64,000 nucleotides of DNA, taken from positions 62,001-126,000 of the forward strand of contig NZ_RCTZ02000004.1 in the NCBI RefSeq assembly GCF_003667315.2, read 5' to 3'. The notes below the pieces were generated by a model. The model was not told where the DNA came from. It did no database searches and was given only the letters and a program-made list of their open reading frames with translations. The DNA is from Tropicibacter alexandrii (GTDB taxonomy: Bacteria > Pseudomonadota > Alphaproteobacteria > Rhodobacterales > Rhodobacteraceae). Positions 12,862 to 21,681 of the stretch are shown piece by piece. The position numbers were made by a program, and so were the translations under genes. Position 1 is the stretch's first letter. Each line of letters begins with the position of its first letter.

Positions 12862-12890
12862 AACTTACACACAACGGGTTATTCGTTCAA
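12862..12890 (-). promoter_or_regulatory. Sigma-70-type promoter candidate for the small secreted protein
   Basis: On the minus strand TTGAAC (12885-12890) and TAAGTT (12862-12867) are separated by exactly 17 bp. The -10 element ends about 50 nt before the ATG at 12811. Confidence 0.45.
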
Positions 12891-13107
12891 ACCTCAATTT
12901 CGGCAGGTGCAGCATCGGCGTGATTTTTCCGCTCTGCTGCCGGAAACTGCGGCAATTCCGCCAGCCTTGCCGCGCATTTTAACGGTTCCGGGCGTCATGA
13001 TGTCGGCGATCGAACCGCTGCACTGCCCGCGTCTTGGGCGCATATGCGGGGATTCGGCAGCCCGATACGCGGCCTCAAGCGGTCTTTTGCTCACGTAACG
13101 GCACCCA

Positions 13108-13782
13108 TCAGTTCATCGGCGCCCGCAAACCCGATATCTCGCTTGCGTCCAGTTCCGTTCCATCCGCCATGCGGATGACGACACCGCCCGGGTCGGCGCG
13201 CACTTCGTCGATGCGGCTGTAGACCCGCGCGAGGGATGTATCGATCAACCCATTGGAATCATAGCTTTCGACAGAAAACTGATAAGCGCCTGCAGGCAGC
13301 AGGTCACCAGTTTCGGTGCGTCCTTCCCAGATGAAGCTGTCCTGATCGGCGCTGAAGGGGACGCGCTGGATGACCGAGCCGGACGGGTCGGTCACGGTGA
13401 GAATCGCGCTGTTGGCACCGGGAGCATATTCCGGCCTGACCACGACGGGATTGCCATCGAACCAAGCGGGCGCGGAAACCAGCCCCTCCTTTCCGATCCA
13501 GCCCGACAGCCCCTCCAGCGCATTGCCGGTCAGGCTGGTGCCCAGATCGGTCAGCAGATCGTTGGTCAGCACCTGCTGTTCCACCCCGGCAAAGGTCGCA
13601 AGCTGCGATGCGTAATCCGAAGCATCCATCGGGTTCAGCGGATCCTGGTTCTGGACCTGAACCGTGAGCATCTTCAGGAAGGTCTCGAAATCCGAACTGA
13701 GCGTGGCCTTGGCCTGTTGACCTTTGGTCAATGGGCTCGCCTGACCCGTGGCCGCGCCGGCTTGGCTGATGCTGTCTACCAT
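13108..13782 (-). CDS. flgD: Flagellar hook capping protein FlgD
   Basis: 224 residues. FlgD forms the cap under which hook subunits polymerise and is shed when the hook is complete. The conserved N-terminal region FETFLKMLTVQVQNQDPLNPMDASDYASQLA is intact (quoted in parts: TVQVQNQDPLNPMD), followed by FAGVEQQ and a C-terminal FlgD Ig-like/tudor part (GAYQFSVESYDSNG). It lies 10 bp after fliK on the same strand, so length control and hook capping are co-expressed. Confidence 0.93.
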   Translation of the reverse strand: MVDSISQAGAATGQASPLTKGQQAKATLSSDFETFLKMLTVQVQNQDPLNPMDASDYASQLATFAGVEQQVLTNDLLTDLGTSLTGNALEGLSGWIGKEGLVSAPAWFDGNPVVVRPEYAPGANSAILTVTDPSGSVIQRVPFSADQDSFIWEGRTETGDLLPAGAYQFSVESYDSNGLIDTSLARVYSRIDEVRADPGGVVIRMADGTELDASEISGLRAPMN

Positions 13783-13792
13783 GTCGTTGTCC

Positions 13793-15592
13793 TTAAATCA
13801 GGATGTCCAGCCCGTCCTGGGCGGCGGTCATCGCGGGTTGCTTGTGCGGAATGTCTTCGGCAGTTGAGAGGGGCGTGGACTGTTGGCGTGCAGGGCTGTC
13901 ATGCCCGTCCCCCTGCCCATCACCGAAATCGAAACTGGCGCCCTCGTACCCGGCTTCTGCAAGATCGCGCGCCAATTGATCGATATGGCGACGCATCAGG
14001 TCGAGCGTTTCCGGGCGATCCGCGGTGACATGGACGGTCATTCCGGTCTCGCCGCTGACCATTTGCAGTCGGACGCGCCCGAGTTCCTCCGGGTCGAGTC
14101 GGATGTCGATCGTACCATCAGAAAGTCTGGGCAAGGCATCGGCGATCTGCCGTGCGACATGGGCGTTGTCAGGTCGTCCCGGTGTAGGATACGGACTGGC
14201 CGTCGCCGTGCCATGGCCGCGTTGCAGCGAAGCGCTGCCCGGGGCCGACAGGTCTCCGACCTCTAGCGCGTCGTCCTCTGATCGGGTGTCCATGCCAAGG
14301 CGGGTCATGATCGATGCTGCCGTCTGTACGGCGGCAGGTTGCGCCATCAGCGTGTTGGTCATCTGGTCTGGGGCGCGCGTCGGAAGGCGTGTCACCGTCG
14401 ATAGCGGTTCGGGCGCATCACTGGCCAGCTGCCGCGCCCGAGGCGCTTGGTCCGCCCGCAGCGCGTCCGGGCTGCCGGCAGCCTTTGCCTGCGCCGCCCT
14501 AGGGGACCGGAAGACCGGAACACCGGCGAATTCGCCCGACGGCCCCGTCAGAGGCCCTGTCGCCCCGCCGTCCGGACCGCGTTCGGTCGCCGGTTGCGCG
14601 AGCGGATTGCCGCCTCGGGCCCCTGACAGACCGCCACCGATCTGGGCAGCCGCCTCGGAGGTTGGTGTCCCGCGCGTGATCCGAATCGTTGCCCCCATCT
14701 CGTCCGCCAGTACGCCCAGCGAATCGGCGGGACGGCGTGTCGATCCTGCCGCCGCGCCCTGTTCGACCTCGAGCATCTCCGCAAGCGAGGCCAGTTGCCC
14801 CTCGCCTGCCCCGCCTCCGCGCGCGGACACATTGTTCGCCCGAAGTTCCTCTGGCGCGATGCGGATCGCGTTGAATCGCACGCCCGGGCGCGTCCCGGAC
14901 AGAGGCCCCGACGCGGGCGCGCCTTCGATATGTGATCTCGGAAAGGGCTTCACTTCGGGATGTGTGTCATCCAAAACCCCGTCCGTGGCAGAGTTACCGG
15001 AAACCGGGACGGGCGACTCCAGAACCTGTTTTTGTGGCCGCGTCTTCAACGGACCTAGTTCAGATATGTTGAAGACCGGAAGCTCACGGGCGGGATGCTC
15101 GGCACCCGACAGGTTATTGTTGTGATTCAGTGATTTGCCTGCGCCGAGCGGCGAGAACTGCGGCAACGAGCGACGCGAATTGCCACCGATCTCCGCCCCG
15201 GGAGCGGCCATTCCGGTCACGGCTGCCGGATGGCTTGGAACCTGCGCCTGCGCCATGTCGTCCAAAGCAGAGGCCCCGTCTGTGGGTCGCCCCGACTGTG
15301 CCCTGTGCGGACCGAGATCCGCTTCATCCGCGTGGGCACGGGCCTTGCGCAAGGAAGCAAGCCACTCCTCCAACTCGGCCTCTGCCTCGGGTGTTTCAGC
15401 CTGTTCAGAGACGGCCACCATGTCCGGATCGTCCGTGATCGGGACATCCAGATCGGCCACATCCTCGCCGGTGTCCTGTTCCAAATCGGAAAAGACGTCC
15501 GAGAAATCGTCGGTCGACGTCGCGCCGTCACGGCCGGGTTTCGCATCCTGCGTGGGGGCCAGCCCCAGAAGAGAGATCAATTGAGTCAGCAT
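13793..15592 (-). CDS. fliK: Flagellar hook-length control protein FliK
   Basis: 599 residues. FliK is a secreted ruler that switches the export gate from hook to filament substrates through FlhB. The first 450 or so residues are low-complexity, rich in Pro, Gly, Ala and acidic residues, as usual for the ruler part. The conserved C-terminal domain is near residues 480-570, with IDIRLDPEELGRVRLQM and TVHVTADRPETLDLMRRH. The start at 15592 is divergent from cheL. Sequence conservation outside the C-terminal domain is expected to be low. Confidence 0.9.
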   Translation of the reverse strand: MLTQLISLLGLAPTQDAKPGRDGATSTDDFSDVFSDLEQDTGEDVADLDVPITDDPDMVAVSEQAETPEAEAELEEWLASLRKARAHADEADLGPHRAQSGRPTDGASALDDMAQAQVPSHPAAVTGMAAPGAEIGGNSRRSLPQFSPLGAGKSLNHNNNLSGAEHPARELPVFNISELGPLKTRPQKQVLESPVPVSGNSATDGVLDDTHPEVKPFPRSHIEGAPASGPLSGTRPGVRFNAIRIAPEELRANNVSARGGGAGEGQLASLAEMLEVEQGAAAGSTRRPADSLGVLADEMGATIRITRGTPTSEAAAQIGGGLSGARGGNPLAQPATERGPDGGATGPLTGPSGEFAGVPVFRSPRAAQAKAAGSPDALRADQAPRARQLASDAPEPLSTVTRLPTRAPDQMTNTLMAQPAAVQTAASIMTRLGMDTRSEDDALEVGDLSAPGSASLQRGHGTATASPYPTPGRPDNAHVARQIADALPRLSDGTIDIRLDPEELGRVRLQMVSGETGMTVHVTADRPETLDLMRRHIDQLARDLAEAGYEGASFDFGDGQGDGHDSPARQQSTPLSTAEDIPHKQPAMTAAQDGLDILI

Positions 15593-15639
15593 GCTCGCTC
15601 CAGGAATTCTTCCTTTCGGCCAAACTACACCGACGATCC

Positions 15640-15654
15640 TTACCGGTTCTTTAC
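15640..15654. promoter_or_regulatory. CtrA-like site between fliK and cheL
   Basis: TTAC-N7-TTAC (15640-15643 and 15651-15654) matches the spacing of the CtrA box TTAA-N7-TTAA with C in the last position of each half. It lies 48 bp upstream of fliK and 49 bp upstream of cheL, so it could serve either direction. Confidence 0.35.
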
Positions 15655-15702
15655 CGCGCTCCTCCTAAATGACCGCATCTGAGTCGAATTGGAGATATTC
15701 GG

Positions 15703-15972
15703 ATGGAGATCCAAGCGACCGTCCACAGGATGGCACCTTCACAGGAAAAGGCCTTGCGTGAAGCCGCGCGCGAGCTTGAGGCCAACTTTCTCGCTGAAAT
15801 GCTGAAATCCGCAGGAATCGGCAAGACGCCCGAAGCATTTGGTGGCGGAGCCGGGGAAGACCAGTTCGCGTCCTTCATGCGACTCGAACAGGCGAGGCAG
15901 ATGGCTGACAACGGCGGTATCGGCCTCGCGGAATCGCTTTACCACGCCCTCAAGGAGAGAATGGATGACTGA
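15703..15972 (+). CDS. cheL: Rod-binding protein, FlgJ N-terminal domain type (CheL)
   Basis: 89 residues corresponding only to the rod-binding domain of FlgJ; the muramidase domain found in gammaproteobacterial FlgJ is absent, as is normal in alphaproteobacteria, where the protein is often called CheL. It probably caps the growing rod. Key blocks are ELEANFLAEMLKSAG and EDQFASFMRLEQARQMA, the QFASFM region being the family hallmark. The ATG at 15703 follows GGAG. The next gene overlaps its last codons. Confidence 0.88.
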   Translation: MEIQATVHRMAPSQEKALREAARELEANFLAEMLKSAGIGKTPEAFGGGAGEDQFASFMRLEQARQMADNGGIGLAESLYHALKERMDD

Positions 15973-16312
15973 GCAGACCATGACAGACGCGCTAGAAGCG
16001 CTGATCGCCGCCGAGCGCGACGCCCTCAAAGCCGGGGATTTCGACCGGATTACCGAACTGTTCGAAGAAAAGCAGGAGCTGATGGCCCGGCTCGACGGCA
16101 GCGCCATCGAGCCCGCGAAGCTGGCCCCGCTGCGCGACGGGATGCGGCGCAATCACGAGCTTTTTGATCAGGCGCTGACCGGTTTGCGCAATGTCGCTGG
16201 CCGCCTGAGCGACATGAACCGGATCAGGCGATCGCTGAACACCTATGATGCAATGGGCCGATCCCAGATCATCGACGCCCCGGCGAAACCGATGATGGAA
16301 CGGCGCGCCTGA
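15965..16312 (+). CDS. FlgN-like flagellar export chaperone
   Basis: 115 residues, helical and charged, with no signal peptide. Length, heptad-like pattern (ALIAAERDALKAGDFDRITELFEEKQELMARL) and the C-terminal NRIRRSLNTYDAMG segment fit the FlgN family, the chaperones that hold FlgK and FlgL before export. The start overlaps the end of cheL by 8 bp, indicating translational coupling. Assignment rests on fold pattern and neighbourhood, since FlgN proteins are poorly conserved. Confidence 0.7.
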   Translation: MTEQTMTDALEALIAAERDALKAGDFDRITELFEEKQELMARLDGSAIEPAKLAPLRDGMRRNHELFDQALTGLRNVAGRLSDMNRIRRSLNTYDAMGRSQIIDAPAKPMMERRA

Positions 16313-16511
16313 GCATTTGAGTTAAATCCCAATGATAGCGGAGGAGGTTCTTAGCGGTCCATTAGGAGTTGGAAGCCATGTTGGCCCTGCACCCGATGAG
16401 GTGGCGCAGGTCGAAAACAACAGGCCTGCATCAGTCAGAAAGACGTCAGAGATGCCGCTCGCGGCAAATGCAACCTGGCGCAAAAGCGCCATTGAACTCA
16501 AGGACAACACA
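16313..16511 (+). promoter_or_regulatory. Flagellin leader region with two adjacent hairpins
   Basis: 199 bp separate the FlgN-like gene from the flagellin ATG. Just before the Shine-Dalgarno AAGGA (16500-16504) are two inverted repeats: TGCCGC/GCGGCA (16453-16458 with 16461-16466) and TGGCGC/GCGCCA (16476-16481 with 16486-16491, AAAA loop). In Caulobacter FlbT binds the flagellin leader and limits translation; the presence of flbT just downstream makes a similar role likely. I could not place a promoter with confidence. Confidence 0.5.
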
Positions 16512-17804
16512 ATGTCTAGCATTCTGACGAACAACGGCGCCATGGTGGCTCTGCAGACCCTCAAGTCGATCAACAAGGGTCTGGCCGGTACTCAGCAGGA
16601 AATCTCCACCGGCAAGCGCGTTGCCAACGCCAAGGACAACTCCGCCGTCTGGGCAATTTCGAAGGTCATGGAAGCCGACGTGAAGGGCTTTAAGGGGATT
16701 TCGGACAGCCTCAACCTGGGCCAGTCGACCGTTTCGGTTGCGCGCCAGGCATCTGAAACCGTCACCGAACTGCTGACCGACATCAAGGGCAAGATCGTTG
16801 CCGCACAGGAAGAGAACGTCGATCGGGACAAGATCCAGACCGACATCGACGCCCTGCGCGACCAGATTTCCGCCGTTGTTGGTGCAGCCCAGTTCAACGG
16901 TCTGAACCTGCTGTCGAACACCGAGAAGACCGCCGATACCGGCAGCATCAAGGTTCTGGCCTCGCTCGATCGTTCCGCCGATGGCGTGACCGCATCGGAC
17001 ATCGAGGTCGGCAAACAGGACCTTGGCACCAGCGCCTCCGCCATCACCGGCACCGCGCAGGCCACCGGCGGCACCCAGATGAGCGGCGCCGCAGCTGGCA
17101 CACTGGTGACCCTGACGGGCGCAGCAACTGCCCCGACCACCGGCTTCACCATCGAAACCGCAGAAGTTGCGGCTGGGGTTGGCTACACCATCACGCTGAG
17201 CGGTGGTGCAGGTGAACTGGCTGGCGCGAACACCGCGGCGACCACCGGCAAACCGTCCGAGATCATGTATGTGGCGCGCGACGGTGACACCGCACAGGAC
17301 GTGTTCGACGGGCTGAACGATGCGATGGTCAAGCATCTCGAGGCCAACGATGTCGACACCGGGGAACTGTCGATGGCCTTCAACGCCACGACGGGCGCCG
17401 TGACGGTCACCGGCGGTGGCGCAGGCAACAACGTGGGTTTCCGCGCGGATACTTACGCCGCCGCGGGCAACACCATCGGTGGCCGCCTCGAGGCGCTGAA
17501 CGAAATCGACGTGACCACTCAATCCGGCACCGATGCGGCACTCGACGAAATCGAGGGTCTGATCCAGACCGCGATCGACTCCGCCTCGGCATTCGGTTCG
17601 GTTCAGGGTCGCATCGAGACCCAAGCCGATTTCGTGACCGGTCTGACCGACGCCCTGAAGTCGGGCATCGGGACGCTGGTCGATGCCGACATGGAAGAAG
17701 CATCGGCAAAGCTGCAGGCGCTTCAGGTTCAGCAGCAGCTTGGTGTCCAGGCTCTGTCGATCGCCAACCAGGCGCCGCAGTCCCTGCTGTCGCTCTTCCG
17801 TTAA
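16512..17804 (+). CDS. Flagellin
   Basis: 430 residues, the filament subunit secreted through the flagellar export apparatus. The conserved N-terminal D0/D1 helices (ILTNNGAMVALQTLKSINKG, STGKRVANAKDNSAVWAIS) and the C-terminal half (VDADMEEASAKLQALQVQQQL, ending LLSLFR) are intact. The middle, about residues 150-330, is Ala/Gly/Thr-rich and variable, as expected for the surface-exposed part. The ATG at 16512 has AAGGA 7 nt upstream and gives MSSILTNNGAM. It is followed by a strong terminator and then flaF-flbT. Confidence 0.95.
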   Translation: MSSILTNNGAMVALQTLKSINKGLAGTQQEISTGKRVANAKDNSAVWAISKVMEADVKGFKGISDSLNLGQSTVSVARQASETVTELLTDIKGKIVAAQEENVDRDKIQTDIDALRDQISAVVGAAQFNGLNLLSNTEKTADTGSIKVLASLDRSADGVTASDIEVGKQDLGTSASAITGTAQATGGTQMSGAAAGTLVTLTGAATAPTTGFTIETAEVAAGVGYTITLSGGAGELAGANTAATTGKPSEIMYVARDGDTAQDVFDGLNDAMVKHLEANDVDTGELSMAFNATTGAVTVTGGGAGNNVGFRADTYAAAGNTIGGRLEALNEIDVTTQSGTDAALDEIEGLIQTAIDSASAFGSVQGRIETQADFVTGLTDALKSGIGTLVDADMEEASAKLQALQVQQQLGVQALSIANQAPQSLLSLFR

Positions 17805-17813
17805 TCGGACTTT

Positions 17814-17843
17814 CGGAGGCCGGGCTGTCCCGGCCTCCGTTTT
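17814..17843 (+). terminator. Flagellin terminator
   Basis: Eleven-base stem CGGAGGCCGGG (17814-17824) and CCCGGCCTCCG (17829-17839) with a CTGT loop, followed by TTTT. It is the strongest hairpin in the flagellar region, in line with a highly expressed, monocistronic flagellin message. Confidence 0.9.
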
Positions 17844-17876
17844 CATTTCCCAGTCACATAACCAGAAGGTTCTGAC

Positions 17877-18254
17877 GTGAACGCTCAAACTCTCGCCAAG
17901 CACGCCTATTCGCAAACTGCCCGTACGACCCAGACCCCGCGTCGCATCGAGTACGACCTGTTTGCACGCATCACGCATCGCATTAAGACCGCCGCGCAAG
18001 CAGGCCCGCTGGCGTACCCGAAGCTCGTCGAGGCGCTTTCGGACAATCAAAAACTTTGGACCACCCTCGCCGTTGATGTCGCAGACAGCGATAACGGTCT
18101 GCCTGACGATCTGAGGGCGCGGATTTTCTACCTAGCCGAATTCGTCCAGCAACATACGGGAAAGGTTCTCGCCAAGAAGGCCCGGATCACGCCACTTTTG
18201 GAAATCAACGCTGCGATCTTGCGCGGCCTCGGCGACAGGAGACCACCAGAATGA
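17877..18254 (+). CDS. flaF: Flagellar biosynthesis regulator FlaF
   Basis: 125 residues. FlaF is an alphaproteobacterial protein required for flagellin synthesis or secretion that works against or with FlbT. The match includes HAYSQTARTTQTPRRIEYDLFARIT and LAEFVQQHTGKVL with the usual length of about 115-125. It starts with GTG, preceded by AAGG at normal spacing. The gene follows the flagellin terminator by about 34 bp and overlaps flbT by 4 bp. Confidence 0.92.
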   Translation: MNAQTLAKHAYSQTARTTQTPRRIEYDLFARITHRIKTAAQAGPLAYPKLVEALSDNQKLWTTLAVDVADSDNGLPDDLRARIFYLAEFVQQHTGKVLAKKARITPLLEINAAILRGLGDRRPPE

Positions 18255-18655
18255 GCGGACTGGTCCTGAAGCTTGGCCCAAGGGAGCGGGTTCTCATCAA
18301 TGGCGCGGTAATCGAAAACGGGGACCGCCGCAGCCGCCTTTCGATTGTGACACCGAATGCAAACGTATTGAGGTTGAAAGACGCCCTGCATCCGAAGGAC
18401 GCGAATACGCCGGTCCGCCGTCTGTGCTACACGGCCCAGCTGATCCTGACCGGTGACGCCAACCCTGAGGAGACGCGGGCTCAACTGCTGCCCCGGATCG
18501 AGGAACTCAGTCAAATCCTCGTGGATGGCGACAGCCGTCGGCTTCTGACACAGGCAACCGATGCCCTGTTAAGTGATCAATTCTATCATTGCTTGAAAGC
18601 CCTGCGGGCGCTAATGCCCCGTGAAGAAAGACTTTTGGCCGCCAAGCTTTCCTGA
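18251..18655 (+). CDS. flbT: Flagellin mRNA-binding repressor FlbT
   Basis: 134 residues. In Caulobacter FlbT binds the flagellin mRNA leader and couples filament translation to hook completion. The N-terminus LVLKLGPRERVLINGAVIENG, the RLSIVTPNANVL strand and the C-terminal FYHCLKALRALMPREERLL fit the family. The start overlaps the flaF stop (ATGA). The likely target is the hairpin-bearing flagellin leader at 16313-16511. Confidence 0.93.
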   Translation: MSGLVLKLGPRERVLINGAVIENGDRRSRLSIVTPNANVLRLKDALHPKDANTPVRRLCYTAQLILTGDANPEETRAQLLPRIEELSQILVDGDSRRLLTQATDALLSDQFYHCLKALRALMPREERLLAAKLS

Positions 18656-20207
18656 GCCTCAAGCTAGAGTCTGGGAAGTGCAAGAAAAATGGATTTGGCG
18701 AAATCATTGGGTGACCTTGCACCCACCCAACTGGATGCTTCAACCGAGTAGAGGATCACGCCACCAATCAGAGAATCGAACGCTTGTCCATTTCGGAGCA
18801 GTCCGATGCATCTGGGTATGATCCGATCGGGGGGTTGCGCCTTTGGGTGAATTTGCGCGAACTAAGTATTTGGTGATTTCGGCAAAATCACCGAGTGGCG
18901 CTCAAAGGCGCTGCCAAACCGCAAGCGGCTGAATAAGAGAGCTCGGGCCAACAGACCTGTGAATAATCCGACGTCGCAAGCCCGACGCGGCTGCCCTAGT
19001 TGGAGGCCACACCGCATCGGGCCAGTTTATGAGGCCTCAGAAGGGGGCAATTTTCGGTGTCGATTTGCGTGTTGCCCTGTGCCGAAGCCGCGCCAATGCT
19101 AGCATTGAAGCAATTCCAGATGCGCAAGATCGACGGGTTCGGAGCCCTTTCTTGGTCCATTGAGCCGATGGACCTCTACCAAAAGGCCTGAAATCACGCG
19201 ACTTCACACGCCCGAAGCAAGCCGATAGCGAGTCTCTAAGACAATCGAAACACTACCAGACGCACCAAATGGATACACCTGCTCTGGAGGCGCCCGATGC
19301 GGCTAGCCTGGACATTTACAAGTACTTTTTGGATGTGCTGGGGTCGATACGCCGTCCTGCGAACAACACACTCTTCAGCGTCAGGATAATTATCCGGAAT
19401 TGATAAGCGACCGAATCTTCCTCCAATTCCGGCCGAGCAGGGGCCAAGAGCCAGTTCCTCCAGGCAAAATCGCTGCATCAAGATTTCACGAACCGCCCCT
19501 GCCAATCCCAAGCACCTGGAAGTGCGAGATAGTTTTTCCAGAATCAAGACTACACGACAACGATAGACGGGCCCCGTCGCAGAGGCTGAACTGTAAGTTT
19601 CGCTTCCGGCGCAGCCATGCACACCGGCTTTTCGACGGCGTCGAGTCATTCAAAAACCTCTTCGTCAATTCACCGCAGCGGCGAAGCCTTTGCCATCGAA
19701 CTATGAACGGATGGCGCTCGCGCGGCGACGGCGTTTCGCGGTTGTGGAAGCTGATCGGTTGCGGCCAATTCAAGCGTGTCGGACCAGCGGCACAGCAGCT
19801 GCAACGTCGGCAGTCACTTCGGCCTGATGGTCATGGCGGCGCGTAAACTAAGACGCCCCGGTCGGAACAGGGTGTCGTTTGCGGCATAGCCATAAATTAC
19901 CCTCGGCTTACTACCGTCTGTTTTTGCTCAAAAAACCGCCGCAAAAAGGACGTCTTTAAAGTCTCAAATTACAGAGCTCGAGCCCTCACCACTCAGCCTA
20001 GGGTTCCTGGCCAAAACACTATCCCGTTCTCGCTGCTCGGCGCGATTCGGCGCGTGGAAAGCAATTGGCACAGATGGGGTGAAGCTCCGACGCTCAATCG
20101 CGCCCAATTCCGGGCATCGAAACCGGGCGCAATCGAATGTTGGGTCCGACGGAACCCTTTTCTGGCTTGCACGCACTCTGTCGTACTCACCGCGTCGTGT
20201 CAGTAGA
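18656..20207. other. Gene-free block inside the flagellar cluster
   Basis: About 1.55 kb without any open frame I can support. Frames above 60 codons exist on both strands (for example 19236-19649 minus and 19400-19846 plus), but none has a recognisable domain, a good ribosome-binding site or the codon pattern of its neighbours. By eye it looks somewhat lower in GC than the flanks. It contains a hairpin at 18872-18892 and a perfect 12-bp palindrome GGATAATTATCC at 19384-19395. It may be the remains of decayed genes or an insertion. Confidence 0.6.
18872..18892. repeat. Hairpin downstream of flbT
   Basis: GGTGATTT (18872-18879) pairs with AAATCACC (18885-18892) around a 5-nt loop. No T-tract follows on either strand, so it is not a classical terminator, though it may stabilise the 3' end of the flaF-flbT message. 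Confidence 0.5.
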
Positions 20208-21575
20208 TCAGACCAGTTTTGCACGCCGCATCGGCCCCCCCTGGGACCTCGCCGCCAGCGATTGTGACCGGCGCAAAAGGGTGTCCAATCGCGAAAAAGC
20301 CTCCTCCGGGCCGTTGGCGGATGACTCCGAAAGGAACGTATCGAGATCTGTCCAGACTTGGATGGCTTGGTCCAGAATCGGGTCCTCGCCGGCGCGGTAC
20401 AGACCGGCGCGGATCATCGTTTCGGACTGGGTATAAGCGCCGAGCAATTGTCGAACCTTTTGAATCTGCTCATTTTCCGAGGTCGATGCCGCCTCCGGTA
20501 AGCTGCGTGACACCGAGCGAAGCAGGTCGATCGCCGGGAAGCGCCCACGCTCTGCGATCTTGCGGTCCAGAACGACGTGGCCGTCAAGAACGCCGCGCAG
20601 GATGTCGGCGATCGGCTCGTCCATGTCCGAACCCGCGACGAGGACGCTGAAGACGGCAGTAATGTCGCCGCTTTGATCGATACCGGGGCCCGCACGCTCC
20701 GCGAGACGCATGATTTGGTGCGCCACCGAAGGTGGAAAGCCGCGCAAGGCGGGCATTTCGCCCGACGCGATCGCCACCTCGCGATGCGCCTCTGCGAAAC
20801 GTGTGATCGAGTCTGCCAGATACAGTACGTGTTTGCCCTGATCCCGGAAATGTTCGGCAATCGTCATGGCGGCAAGCGGGCAACGGCGGCGTTCGAGCGG
20901 GGATCGGTCCGAGGTTGCCGCGACCACGACCGATCGTTGCATTCCTTCCGGCCCCAACACCGAGTTCACGAAGTCCAGCACCTCGCGACCGCGCTCGCCG
21001 ACCAGCGCCAGAACGACGACATCGGCCTCCATGCCTTGTGCCAATTGGGCCAACAGCCGCGATTTCCCGACCCCGGAGCCCGCGAAAAGACCGATTCGCT
21101 GACCTTTGACCACCGGCAAAAGCGTGTCGAAAACCGCCATGCCCGTGGACAGGCGTTCCCCCAGCCGATGGCGCGCGGCGGCGGGTGGCGGACTGGCGCG
21201 GAACGGACGCGCACGATCGCCCGAGCGCAAGGGCGCACCATCGAGCGGCTGGCCATACGGGTCGATCACCCGGCCGATCCAACTGTCACATGGCGCAAGG
21301 GTCGGCGCGCCCAGAACCGCCACGCGATCGCCCTTGGCAACGCCATCGACAGCTTCGTCCGGCAGCATCGCCACGAGATCATCGCGGATTCGCAACACCT
21401 CTCCTCCCAATGGGCCGTCGGGGCGCAGCAAGCGCAGGCGATCCCCGATACAGGCCGACTCCGCCAGGCCGCTGACCCAGACGGTCGTGCCGTCGACCGA
21501 TTGCACCCGCCCCACGGCACGCACCGGGTGCAACTGCGCAATCCGGGCCCGCAGCCCGTCAATCTCATGTTCCAT
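20208..21575 (-). CDS. fliI: Flagellum-specific ATPase FliI
   Basis: 455 residues, related to the F1 beta subunit. FliI forms a hexamer at the export gate and helps deliver substrates. Walker A GSGVGKS is at residues 166-172, and the downstream blocks LALVGERGREVLDF, YLADSITRFAEAHREVA and RSVSRSLPE fit the type III ATPase family. The C-terminus is basic (RRAKLV). It is the only flagellar export ATPase in the window; its usual partner FliH is not here. It diverges from flgB and has the gene-free block at its 3' side. Confidence 0.96.
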   Translation of the reverse strand: MEHEIDGLRARIAQLHPVRAVGRVQSVDGTTVWVSGLAESACIGDRLRLLRPDGPLGGEVLRIRDDLVAMLPDEAVDGVAKGDRVAVLGAPTLAPCDSWIGRVIDPYGQPLDGAPLRSGDRARPFRASPPPAAARHRLGERLSTGMAVFDTLLPVVKGQRIGLFAGSGVGKSRLLAQLAQGMEADVVVLALVGERGREVLDFVNSVLGPEGMQRSVVVAATSDRSPLERRRCPLAAMTIAEHFRDQGKHVLYLADSITRFAEAHREVAIASGEMPALRGFPPSVAHQIMRLAERAGPGIDQSGDITAVFSVLVAGSDMDEPIADILRGVLDGHVVLDRKIAERGRFPAIDLLRSVSRSLPEAASTSENEQIQKVRQLLGAYTQSETMIRAGLYRAGEDPILDQAIQVWTDLDTFLSESSANGPEEAFSRLDTLLRRSQSLAARSQGGPMRRAKLV

Positions 21576-21681
21576 CGAACGCTCCGTTCAGGTTCCGCAA
21601 ACCGTTTCTAAAGGAATCACCGTTAAGTCTTGGTTTCACGGCGCGGGAGAAACCCGCCACATGATCGAGGGAGAAACCCCG

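Noticed and set aside
16446-18050. 534-codon open frame opposite flagellin
   Set aside because: Cys/Gly/Arg-rich shadow of the flagellin gene with no recognisable motif.
18765-18800. TTCGATTC-like T-loop on the minus strand, suggesting a tRNA
   Set aside because: The flanking five-base arms do not pair and no acceptor or anticodon stem can be drawn.
19236-19846. Overlapping open frames on both strands in the flbT-fliI gap
   Set aside because: No domain, no good start signal and amino-acid composition unlike the neighbours; noted only as part of the gene-free block.
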